Positions 16,338 through 24,394 of a stretch of 64,000 nt of DNA are shown here, in pieces (positions within the stretch are counted from its first letter, which is position 1; each line of letters begins with the position of its first letter). The translations under genes were made by a program, and so were the position numbers. The DNA is taken from contig NZ_QQTY01000003.1 in assembly GCF_003670115.1 (NCBI RefSeq), forward strand, positions 620,001 through 684,000, given 5' to 3'. This DNA is from Natronorubrum halophilum. GTDB lineage: Archaea > Halobacteriota > Halobacteria > Halobacteriales > Natrialbaceae. Below the pieces are notes generated by a model. It did not search any database. It was not told where the DNA came from and saw only the letters and a program-made list of their open reading frames with translations.

Positions 16338-16992
16338 ACCGTTCAACGTGGTTTAAGACATCTTCATAGAAGTATGCATAGTTCTGCAGCCATGTTTCGG
16401 CGGTTGCTGGATCGGTGTTTCGGAAATAGTTTCCAAACTGTGAGGTACGTCGTTTTATCTCTTGGAGGAGACGTTTGACGACGTTGCGATTTCCGTGTCG
16501 TTCGTATTGAAATCGGAGCCTGTGTCGGTGGAGTGCAGCTTGTAGCCAGGGAGCAGAATCGACGGGAAACACGGCGTTCTCGACGTCGTGTTCCTCGGCG
16601 AGTTCCGAGAGAAAGATCGAGGTAACGCCTTCGTTTCTGGTCATAAAGAGCCTGACGTGGAGGAACTCGTTCGTCTCGGGATCGACAGTAGCGTACAGCC
16701 AGTAGCGTTCGGTATTGAGTTTGATCACGGTTTCGTCGAGCGCTACGTGATCCGGACTCCGTTCGGTGGCCGGCTGTAACTCGGCCTTTTGCACCCAATT
16801 ATGGACGGGCGATCGTGCACGCTCGACACCGAAGCTCTCCAGTACAGATACAGTATTCAAAAATTATAATTCATGCAGATGGAGCTGAATACTGAGCCGC
16901 ATTAACTCACGCTGTGTCGCTTCGCGCTCCACAAACTCTAACTGAATCTCGGTGCTAGATCCAGTGAGACGGGTCGATTCAGGCACGGACAC
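16285..16992 (-). pseudogene. IS6-family transposase with an internal stop codon
   Basis: The DDE transposase is readable as DHVALDETVIKLNTERYWLY, then VDPETNEFLHVRLF, FPVDSAPWLQAALHRHRLRF and HGNRNVVKRLLQEIKRRTSQF. Upstream, the same reading frame continues as EFVEREATQRELMRLSIQLH to a GTG start at 16986 or 16992, but a TAA at about 16865-16867 splits the gene. The C-terminus runs past the usual WLQxxA end through the element boundary into the OB-type gene and stops at 16285. The enzyme is therefore inactive unless the nonsense codon is read through. Confidence 0.75.
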
Positions 16993-17040
16993 CTCGAATT
17001 CCACCGCCTCACTCCTTCAAACTCTTATCTGAACAGCACC
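16338..17040. mobile_element. IS6-type insertion sequence relic
   Basis: The element carries the broken transposase. One terminal repeat is visible as ACTCTTATCTGAACAGCACC at 17021-17040 (read inward, GGTGCTGTTCAGATAAGAGT), like IS6 ends. The opposite end near 16338 (ACCGTTCAACGTGG) is only weakly similar, so that boundary is degraded or approximate. No target duplication was confirmed. It interrupts the OB-fold-type gene. The 289 bases between 17041 and the AtoE gene show nothing recognisable. Confidence 0.6.
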
Positions 17041-17329
17041 GCGCCGTCGGGAATCGGTACGGACGAGCGGAGAGGCGGACGATGGAGCGATGATTCGAGT
17101 GCTTTCAAACTATTTCAGTCACACCAAACAGTCGACAGCTCCATCGAGGCTCCAAGCCATCGCTGGGGCAATACTACAAACTAACCCCGACTCTCCTTGC
17201 TATGGTAGTTGCTTTATAACACCCCTCTCGTTTACCCCTTACCTGAGAGTGACCATCAGTAGTGAAACAGAAACGTACCACCCAACTCCCTGGAGTTCGT
17301 CTCTACAGTGAAACAAAACAAAGGATCGA

Positions 17330-18688
17330 TCAGACGATTCCAAGCATCGGGAAGAGCAGCGTAATACTGCCAGCCACCAGTCCGTAGCCGATTAGCACCA
17401 TAAGAACGTATCCCCAGATGTCTCGAACCTGCAATCCAGCGATACCGAGAACGGGCAGCGCCCAGAATGGGTTGAGGAGGTTCGTCCAGACGTCACCGAC
17501 GGTATAGGCCGAGACGATAACTGCGTGTGAAACCCCCATGCTCTCCGCGGCGGGGTGCAGAAATTCGGCGGTGACGATATACTGACCACCACCCGACGGG
17601 ACGAACACGTTGACGATTCCGGTCATGAACCACGTGAAGAAGGGGAATGTTTCCGCTGAAGAAACACCCGTGATGGAATCAATGAGAATCGTTGTGAGTC
17701 CGGTTCCGATCAAGATCCCCTGGATACCACCGTAGAAGGGGAACTGAAGAATCACTTGTCCGCATCGCTCCGCGGCATCGGTTATCGATTTGGCGTAGCT
17801 GACTATGTTCTTGTGGAGTCCGATACCGATTATGAGGAATATCAGATTCATCGTATTGAGTTCCAACATCTGGAACGCTCCCTCTGAGATGATCAGCCAG
17901 ATAGAAATGGATCCGCCTAGTAAAACGATACCGGTATTAAACAATCGCGAACCGTTGAAACGACCTGCGATCGTCGTCGAATCGAAGTCCTGGTGGTATT
18001 CCGGAAGCAGTTCGTCTACTCGCTCCTCGGGGAGTGGATCCGTATTCTCCTGCGTCGGATACGTGAAGTAGATTATCACGAGCAACAAGAGGAAAACACC
18101 CCACACGATCGATAAATGGAACAGACTAAATATCGTTTCGTTAAGCGGAATGAGCCCGATCTGATCTTCCATGAAGTGATCGGGCGTGTTTACCAACAGG
18201 GGCGCCGTCTGTGATATCGAGCCGGCGGAACCGACCGTCGCTCCAGAGTACGCCATCGCGACGGTGTATCCGAAATCGATATCGTCCCGTTCTTTCCCGA
18301 GGAAAATCGCGTAGAGCGAGACGGAGACTAGCCCGAGTCCCCAGTGGATGAGGGTGACGAAGAATCCGAAGATTGCAATCGAGAAGTATGCTTGCAAAGG
18401 AGTATTCGGGATGCGAACTAATTTACTAATAATGCGTCTCGTGATTGGTGCAGAAGCAATACCGTATCCTGTCACAATTATGACAACTAGTTGCATCGCG
18501 AATTCGAGGAAGCCCCAAAACTCGTTGTTCCACTCGATGACAATTTGAGATGGGCCCGTAGATGTCAGCAGGAGTGCTGCTACGTATGCCGCGAACGTTA
18601 GAATGATCGCGAAAACGAACGAGTGCGGCATATACTTTTCAATACCAACATTAAATCTATTTGCCATTTGCTTGAGTATGTTTGGCAT
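17330..18688 (-). CDS. atoE: AtoE-type short-chain fatty acid transporter
   Basis: A 452-residue integral membrane protein with about 11-12 helices, of the AtoE/TIGR00366 short-chain fatty acid transporter family. Family-like landmarks include YMPHSFVFAIILT at the N-terminus, GSAGSISQTAPLLVNTPDHF, FYGGIQGILIGTGL, the VNVFVPSGGGQYIVTAEF block and DVWTNLLNPFWALPVLGIAG. Members import short-chain acids such as acetoacetate or butyrate. It is the first gene of a catabolic island with CoA-handling enzymes and a ketone-carboxylase-like set, so acetoacetate-type acids are a sensible cargo. Upstream sequence is AT-rich with several TATA-like stretches. Confidence 0.88.
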   Translation of the reverse strand: MPNILKQMANRFNVGIEKYMPHSFVFAIILTFAAYVAALLLTSTGPSQIVIEWNNEFWGFLEFAMQLVVIIVTGYGIASAPITRRIISKLVRIPNTPLQAYFSIAIFGFFVTLIHWGLGLVSVSLYAIFLGKERDDIDFGYTVAMAYSGATVGSAGSISQTAPLLVNTPDHFMEDQIGLIPLNETIFSLFHLSIVWGVFLLLLVIIYFTYPTQENTDPLPEERVDELLPEYHQDFDSTTIAGRFNGSRLFNTGIVLLGGSISIWLIISEGAFQMLELNTMNLIFLIIGIGLHKNIVSYAKSITDAAERCGQVILQFPFYGGIQGILIGTGLTTILIDSITGVSSAETFPFFTWFMTGIVNVFVPSGGGQYIVTAEFLHPAAESMGVSHAVIVSAYTVGDVWTNLLNPFWALPVLGIAGLQVRDIWGYVLMVLIGYGLVAGSITLLFPMLGIV

Positions 18689-19062
18689 ACTTACTTGTAA
18701 GCCGGCATATTGTTAAAGGTTATGATTTCGGCTGTTCCCAGATATGCCTTCCAATATCAGAGCTATAATTCACATCCTGATTCCATAGCCATTAGTATTC
18801 ATTTGGGTGTATTGTGAGTTTGCTTCTGTTCAATCTGTGACGGACCGTCGCGGCCATCGAGACGGAATGAGACGCCGAAGCGGCGGAGGCCCAATCGTAG
18901 CACGGACAGGTCCCGGACGCAGGGTTCGATAGCGAACGTGTCGGCGACGAAGCGTCATCACCGCAAGGACGGTCGGGTCCTCGAGACGACGATAATCGAA
19001 ATCTGTAGCGGCGTCGATCCAGACCTGGTCGGATTCGCCGCGAGTCAAGTTTCAGATAGAAT
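18689..19062. other. Intergenic spacer, AT-rich then GC-rich
   Basis: 18689-18835 is AT-rich and probably holds the atoE promoter. 18836-19055 is GC-rich and has an open minus-strand frame (from MTRGESDQVWIDAATDFDYR) without any family I recognise. It may be a fragment of an unknown gene. No RNA gene was seen. Confidence 0.35.
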
Positions 19063-19983
19063 TTACCAACCGGAAGTCATCCGCGTAGTTTCGAAATCTT
19101 CGGTGAGATTCTCCCACCGGTCACGAACCTCTTGAGCGGTCCATCGGCCCTCCGCAACGACATCTTTCGAGAGTGAACGTTCACGTTCCGGATCGGAGAC
19201 GATTGAAAGTTGGCCGCCTGCGATGGCGACGGTACAACCCGTTACATCCGTGGCATTATCACTTGCGAGGAACACCGGGACGCCGGGGACATGGTGTGGC
19301 CCCATTTCTTTTTCGTTCATGTCGATCCAGGACAAGTCCTCAGTCATCCGTGTCATAGCAGTAGGCCACAGCGCGTTCACGCGGACATCGTATTGGTGTA
19401 GTTCCAGCGCTGCTGCTCGCATTAATCCTAAGATGCCAGCTTTCGCCGCGGAGTAGTTCGCTTGACCAGGATTTCCAGCTGTGACACCACTCGAAACGCA
19501 CATAAACGACCGCTGGCGGTCGAAACCGTTATTCTCCTTGAATTTGGATCGCCAATGTACGGCGGCGCTATGTAACAGGGAAAAATGCCCCTTCAAATGG
19601 ACTTCGATGACCGCATCGAAGTCCTCCTCGTCCATATTGAAAATCATTCTATCTCGGAGTACTCCCGCAAAGTTTGCAATACTATCCACACGCCCGTACC
19701 GCGTAACTGTGTCTTCGATGAGTTGCTGGGTATAGTTTATGTCAGAAACGTTCCCAAAATGGGCTATTGCCTCGCCGCCGTTGTCCCTAATGCGCTGGAC
19801 TGTCTCATTTGCTGGCTTTTCGTCCGATCCCTTGCCAGAGACATCAACACCGAGATCATTTACTACCACTTTTGCACCGTGGTCAGCCATTGCTACCGCC
19901 GTTTCTTCTCCGAGTCCGTTACCGGCACCACAGATAATACACACTCTATCTTTGAGCATATTTTGAGTCTCTGCGGATGTCAT
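19063..19983 (-). CDS. SDR-family 3-hydroxyacyl-CoA dehydrogenase-like protein
   Basis: A 306-residue short-chain dehydrogenase. The cofactor motif GAGNGLG is at residues 19-25, followed by VVVNDLGVDVSGKGSDEKPA, a long loop typical of the peroxisomal multifunctional enzyme type (HSD17B4-like) hydroxyacyl-CoA dehydrogenases. The catalytic Ser is in CVSSG, and Tyr/Lys in NYSAAKAG. The N-terminus of ~10 residues before the first strand is short. The likely role is NAD(P)-dependent oxidation of a beta-hydroxyacyl-CoA or a related alcohol in the catabolic island. It lies alone between AtoE and the ABC remnant. Confidence 0.85.
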   Translation of the reverse strand: MTSAETQNMLKDRVCIICGAGNGLGEETAVAMADHGAKVVVNDLGVDVSGKGSDEKPANETVQRIRDNGGEAIAHFGNVSDINYTQQLIEDTVTRYGRVDSIANFAGVLRDRMIFNMDEEDFDAVIEVHLKGHFSLLHSAAVHWRSKFKENNGFDRQRSFMCVSSGVTAGNPGQANYSAAKAGILGLMRAAALELHQYDVRVNALWPTAMTRMTEDLSWIDMNEKEMGPHHVPGVPVFLASDNATDVTGCTVAIAGGQLSIVSDPERERSLSKDVVAEGRWTAQEVRDRWENLTEDFETTRMTSGW

Positions 19984-20411
19984 TTATAACTATCGAAAGT
20001 CACGTACTTTCGTTCTCCGAGACTCAGAAGATATCTTCTCAGAGTGAGTCGGAGCATCCACTCTTAATTCATTACGGCGACCGTTTTCTCCTCGCTCAAT
20101 TGTGACCGACTCGGCTTAAAACCGCCCACTACTCAGGTCCCACATTCTGCATTGGTGAATCAGATTACCGCGGATCGATAGAAAATGCCCCATCATATTA
20201 CACTCGTACGCATGTAATCCAGATTCTTCCTCTGACCGAATCTAAGCCATAGTCTAGTTCACTGTCCACATTCACCATGAGGAAATGATCGGCAAAAGAG
20301 TCCATCACCTCCGTAGCAGTTCTAGCCGGTTGATTAGCGTAACTTTAGACGAAAGCGATCCTCGAAATCGGTGTCGCAACCGAACTCGACTCAAATCCGA
20401 CCGAAGAACAA
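19984..20411. other. Intergenic spacer
   Basis: A 428-base stretch lies upstream of the SDR. No coding frame, hairpin array or RNA gene was recognised. The AT-rich first ~60 bases may hold the SDR promoter. The rest may be eroded sequence flanking the deleted ABC operon. Confidence 0.35.
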
Positions 20412-21143
20412 TCAGGTGACGAAGTCGCCGACGACACCAAAGACGATCATAAGACCGACCAACACAGTTGCAAGAGCGCTGATCTCGGGACTCAGTCCCG
20501 TTTGAATCTGGTTGTAGATGATGATCGGAACGGTTGTCGTATCCGGTGTGACCAGGAACTGAGTCGCAGTAAACTCACCGAATGAGATGATAAATGCGAT
20601 GAATATCCCGGCGATAATCGACGATGTGAGGATCGGTAGAACGACGTTGAGAAACGTTTCAGGTCGGTTAGCTCCAAGGACACGCGATGCCTGCTCGAGT
20701 CGATCATCGAACGTAAGCAGCCGCGAGCGGGCGATCAAAAAGACGAAGGGGAATACCAAGATCGAGTGGACGAGGATTATTCTCGGGTGACCCGACGGGA
20801 TACCGATGCGTACGCTGTAACGCAGCAGCGCTAGACCCGCAATGACGGGCAAATCATGATTGGCAACAGCATTACTGTCGCAAGTAATTCCTTGTACGGG
20901 AGATCACTCCTAACGAATCCGAACGCAGTTGCGGTTCCCATGGTACCAGCCAGCAGTGATGCACCAGTACCGATGACAATACTGTTCACGATCGCGTCCA
21001 TGATCCATAACTTTCTGTTCAGCCTCAAGGACGACTCCGCCACGATTGATGTAGGTGAGGGCATCACCACTATCACCGAGACAACCTGCTACGCCGACAG
21101 CAGCAGTTCCGCTACCAAGCTGCAAGTACTTTCGTCGGGACAC
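20412..21143 (-). pseudogene. Remnant of an iron/polyamine/thiamine-type ABC transporter (binding protein start fused to permease)
   Basis: Reading the minus strand from GTG at 21143: a lipoprotein signal (MSRRKYLQLGSGTAAVGVAG, then CLGDSG) and the start of a binding protein (TYINRGGVVLEAEQKVM). At about 21000-21010 the sequence changes abruptly to a PotC-like permease in a different frame (WIMDAIVNSIVIGTGAS, FVRSDLPYKELLATVMLLPI). One more frameshift near 20850 is followed by the permease C-half: EQASRVLGANRPETFLNVVL, the EAA loop, and two final helices. Most of the binding protein, the first permease and the ATPase are missing, so a large internal deletion is inferred. The transporter is dead. 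Confidence 0.75.
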
Positions 21144-21478
21144 GATACGTGTGGGGTCTCTCTACCGAGCTATCGTCTCGCACATTACAACGAATATAAT
21201 CATATATTATTAAGCCTTCTAAATATTTGGCCTCACTAGATGATTCGGACATTATGGGAAATGTCACATAAATGCGGTGGCCGTATACAATATCCGTCAA
21301 TAGAATCCTTCGAAAGAAGCGCCTTTTGGTGTTAGGGAAATGGGTATTCAGGCGTTATCTCTCCAGTTTTTCGGGCTTTTCGATGCGTTCGCAGTTCCCA
21401 ATGGCACCAGGGCAAACGGGCGACCTCACCCCCAATCGATGCGAGAATTATTCCAGTAGGCTATAACACATCGAGATA
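21144..21478. other. Intergenic spacer between the ABC remnant and the hydratase
   Basis: 335 bases, with an AT-rich first half that probably includes the old promoter of the ABC operon (TATA-like tatattattaag near 21203-21215). No gene or repeat was recognised. Confidence 0.35.
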
Positions 21479-22300
21479 TTATGACTGGTTCCGCCCATCT
21501 TCATCTTTACTGTAACCTTCGAAGTTGGGATCCCTGTCTTCGAAAAACGCTCCCATACCTTCCTCTTTGTCGCGAGTGTTGAATAACAATCCAGACAGCG
21601 CTGCCTCCAACTGTAACCCCGTATTCAGATTCGTACGGGTTGCGTTCACAGCACGCTTACCGAACCACTGAGCAAGAGCAGGGCCAGCAGCGAGTTCTGC
21701 CGCAAGTTCGCAAACTCGTTCTTCGAACGCATCATCAGAGACTACTTCATTGATAAGACCGATATCAGCAGCTTCTTCAGCGGAGATGTGGCGCCCAGTT
21801 AGGATCAGTTCCTTTGCTTTTAGGGATCCGACGAGATGTGCTAGACGTTGGGTACCACCAGCATTAGGAATTATTCCTAGTCTGATCTCGGGTTGACCGA
21901 ACCTCGCAGATGCAGCGGCAACTATCATGTCACACATCATGGCTATCTCGGTGCCACCACCTAGAGCATCACCGTTAACTGCGGCAAGAACCGGGTGCAT
22001 TGACTCTTCTATAGCCCGTTCTAAGTCATGGGTCGCAGGACGGAATTCTCGCTGAAACCAGATGCCGGATTTATCCTGAAATTGTTTAATGTCACCACCA
22101 CCGATAAACGCTCGTTCACCGTGTCCCGTTAAAACAATCACACGCGTTTTTTCGTCTCGACCTACTTTTTTAATCGCGTTAGTGATCTCGACGATAGTAT
22201 CCAAATTAACTGAGTTCCTCACCTCAGGACGATCCACGTAGATTGTTGCTAATGAGTCTTCCCGTTCGATATACACGTTATCGTAATCTGTATCGCACAT
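21479..22300 (-). CDS. Enoyl-CoA hydratase/isomerase (crotonase) family protein
   Basis: A 273-residue crotonase. The oxyanion-hole segments RAFIGGGDIKQF and VNGDALGGGTEIAMMCD are both present. The two glutamates expected for hydratase chemistry appear in GGGTEIAMM and in FGQPEIRLGIIPNAGGTQ. It would add water to trans-2-enoyl-CoA or act on a related acyl-CoA in the cytoplasm. It lies 45 bases downstream of the acyl-CoA synthetase, same strand, so both are probably co-transcribed with the carboxylase operon. The exact acyl substrate is unknown. Confidence 0.9.
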   Translation of the reverse strand: MCDTDYDNVYIEREDSLATIYVDRPEVRNSVNLDTIVEITNAIKKVGRDEKTRVIVLTGHGERAFIGGGDIKQFQDKSGIWFQREFRPATHDLERAIEESMHPVLAAVNGDALGGGTEIAMMCDMIVAAASARFGQPEIRLGIIPNAGGTQRLAHLVGSLKAKELILTGRHISAEEAADIGLINEVVSDDAFEERVCELAAELAAGPALAQWFGKRAVNATRTNLNTGLQLEAALSGLLFNTRDKEEGMGAFFEDRDPNFEGYSKDEDGRNQS

Positions 22301-22345
22301 TGTTTTATTGGTAGTCGTTATTGTCCGTGTTATGATATCCGGAGC

Positions 22346-23938
22346 CTATTTTTCGTTTTCCGCATACTGCTCGCGCAGATCCTTCTTCGAGAACTTCCCA
22401 GTGGCTGTTTTAGGTATCTCATCAGTGAATTCAATCTCGTCCGGGACCCACCATTTTGGATATTCTCGATGCAACATGTCGTATATCTCCTCAACGATTG
22501 TTTCGTGATCCGTTCCATTGATGGGCGCGATGAATGCAACGGGACGTTCTTGCCACTTCTCATGTGGAACACCGATAACTACCGCCTCTCGAACGTGATC
22601 ATTCGACATGATGGTGTTCTCAAGTTCTACACTCGAAATCCACTCCCCACCAGACTTGATTACGTCTTTAACGCGGTCCACAATTTCGATGTACCCGTCC
22701 TCATCAACAGTGACGATGTCACCCGTTTTCAACCACTCATCCTCGAAGCTTTCCTCATTTGCTTCAGGCCGCTCAAAATACTCTGTAGTTACAGTCGGCC
22801 CACGGACCCACAATTCACCGAATTCTTCCCCGTTCCACTCAACCTCATTTCCATTCTCATCTACAACAATCAACTCTAATCCAGGCAATATTAGTCCTTG
22901 CTTGGTGTATTTATTCATCTTTGTTCCTTCATCCGCGTTCTGCAGGTCATTCTTGAGGTAGGAAACAGAGGCTACAGGTGTCGTTTCAGTCATACCCCAC
23001 GGATGAATGACTTGAATGTCATGCTCATCGAACCAGCGGATCATTGACTCTGGAGCAGCCGACCCGCCGACAATAACACGTTCAAGGGCCGAGAGATCGA
23101 CATCATGCTCCTTACAGTACTCTATCAATCCAAGCCATACGGTCGGGACACCACCAGTCAGCGTGACTTCCTCTTTTTCGATGAGGTGGGCGAGATCCTC
23201 TGGGTCAGGAGAAGGTCCAGGGAATACTTGTTTCGCTCCAGCCGTAGTAGCTGCATACGGCAACCCCCATGCGTTGACATGGAACATCGGTACAACAGGC
23301 ATAACGACATCATCATCTTCTACTGGAATTCCCTGGGGTGTTTGGAGTTGCATTGTATGGGCCCAGATCATCTGCTGGGTGTATTTAACACCCTTAGGTT
23401 TGCCAGTTGTCCCAGAGGTATAGCACATTCCCGCCGGTTGGTCCTGGGCCACTTCGGGCCAATCGTATGTAGTAGACTGGTCTCCAATGAATTCTTCGTA
23501 CGGGACTGCATCAAGTTCAGTTTCGGGCAACTCGGAGGACATCACGACATACTGTTCCACCGAACTAAATTCCGAAGATTTGGCAACTTCTTCGACGCTA
23601 TCGACTAATTCAGGACCGATAAATAGCAAACGGTCCTCAGCGTTCTGGACGATGTATTTGATATGCTCGTCGGGGAGCTGTGGATTTATTGTATGTAATT
23701 GCGCACCAATTGACGGGACGGCGAAGTACGTCTCGAAATGCCGGTAGTCGTTCCAACAAAACGTCCCGATCCTATCTCGCTCTGTAATGCCGTAGTCATC
23801 GAGTGCATTTGCCAATTGACGGACACGGTTCGCATACTCGCTATAAGTGTAGCGTTCGATGTCCTCAACAGTTCGAGAAACGATTTCTGTACTCGGATAA
23901 AGCCGTTCGGCACGCCATAGGAACGGCTGTATTGTCAT
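22346..23938 (-). CDS. Acyl-CoA synthetase (AMP-forming, ANL superfamily)
   Basis: A 530-residue adenylate-forming ligase. The P-loop core CYTSGTTGKPKGV, the A5-type motif HPWGMTETTPVAS, the hinge region (LKTGDIVTVDEDGYIEIVDR, VKDVIKSGGEWIS) and the catalytic Lys in PKTATGKFSKK are all intact. It resembles the medium/long-chain fatty acyl-CoA synthetase branch common in haloarchaea. It activates a carboxylic acid with ATP and CoA. In this cluster, activation of the carboxylase product is the natural inference. ATG 23938 (MTIQPF) is preferred; an in-frame ATG at 23956 gives six more residues. Confidence 0.9.
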   Translation of the reverse strand: MTIQPFLWRAERLYPSTEIVSRTVEDIERYTYSEYANRVRQLANALDDYGITERDRIGTFCWNDYRHFETYFAVPSIGAQLHTINPQLPDEHIKYIVQNAEDRLLFIGPELVDSVEEVAKSSEFSSVEQYVVMSSELPETELDAVPYEEFIGDQSTTYDWPEVAQDQPAGMCYTSGTTGKPKGVKYTQQMIWAHTMQLQTPQGIPVEDDDVVMPVVPMFHVNAWGLPYAATTAGAKQVFPGPSPDPEDLAHLIEKEEVTLTGGVPTVWLGLIEYCKEHDVDLSALERVIVGGSAAPESMIRWFDEHDIQVIHPWGMTETTPVASVSYLKNDLQNADEGTKMNKYTKQGLILPGLELIVVDENGNEVEWNGEEFGELWVRGPTVTTEYFERPEANEESFEDEWLKTGDIVTVDEDGYIEIVDRVKDVIKSGGEWISSVELENTIMSNDHVREAVVIGVPHEKWQERPVAFIAPINGTDHETIVEEIYDMLHREYPKWWVPDEIEFTDEIPKTATGKFSKKDLREQYAENEK

Positions 23939-24110
23939 ATCAGCTCCTCCAACCATAGATACGTATATGTGTGAGGTATGTACTAAATCTTTCCCTTCGT
24001 TTTATCATCAGAGTTACTATTGTCACCTAGTTCGGTGAGATTTGCGACATAGAGAAGAACGGAAACTGATCGAGGCTGATCCCCTTATCTCTAAACCTCG
24101 CTTCGATCAA

Positions 24111-24392
24111 TCAACTTTCGAAGAGCGTAACCTCGTCGTGGAGAGGGTCCTCCGGACGTGCTACTTCGTTGGTAAGCATCGTGGCACACCCTGGGCAGTA
24201 GAACCTCCGGAAGACTATCTCCTGATTAATATAGCGTGACGGTTCCTCGTAGTGAGGCCCCGCCTCCTCGACGCCTACCTGCTCGATAGCCAAGTTTCGC
24301 TTAATATTCCCTAAGACGTCTCCCAACTCTGCCGAACAGAAACCACAGGAGACGAGATCGTCCTCCACAATAAATTGATTCCCGATCTTCAT
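24111..24392 (-). CDS. Small zinc-ribbon subunit of an acetone/acetophenone carboxylase-like enzyme
   Basis: A 93-residue protein with two CxxC pairs (VSCGFCSAEL near residue 16-19, and FYCPGCATML near 65-68), suggesting one structural zinc. It resembles the small subunit associated with acetone carboxylase (gamma) and acetophenone carboxylase. It is shorter than the ~168-residue acetone carboxylase gamma subunit. Its start lies 2 bases after the stop of the HyuB-like gene, so the three genes form one operon. Its role is probably structural or in assembly. Family membership is inferred from size, cysteines and neighbours. Confidence 0.75.
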   Translation of the reverse strand: MKIGNQFIVEDDLVSCGFCSAELGDVLGNIKRNLAIEQVGVEEAGPHYEEPSRYINQEIVFRRFYCPGCATMLTNEVARPEDPLHDEVTLFES

Positions 24393-24394
24393 AA

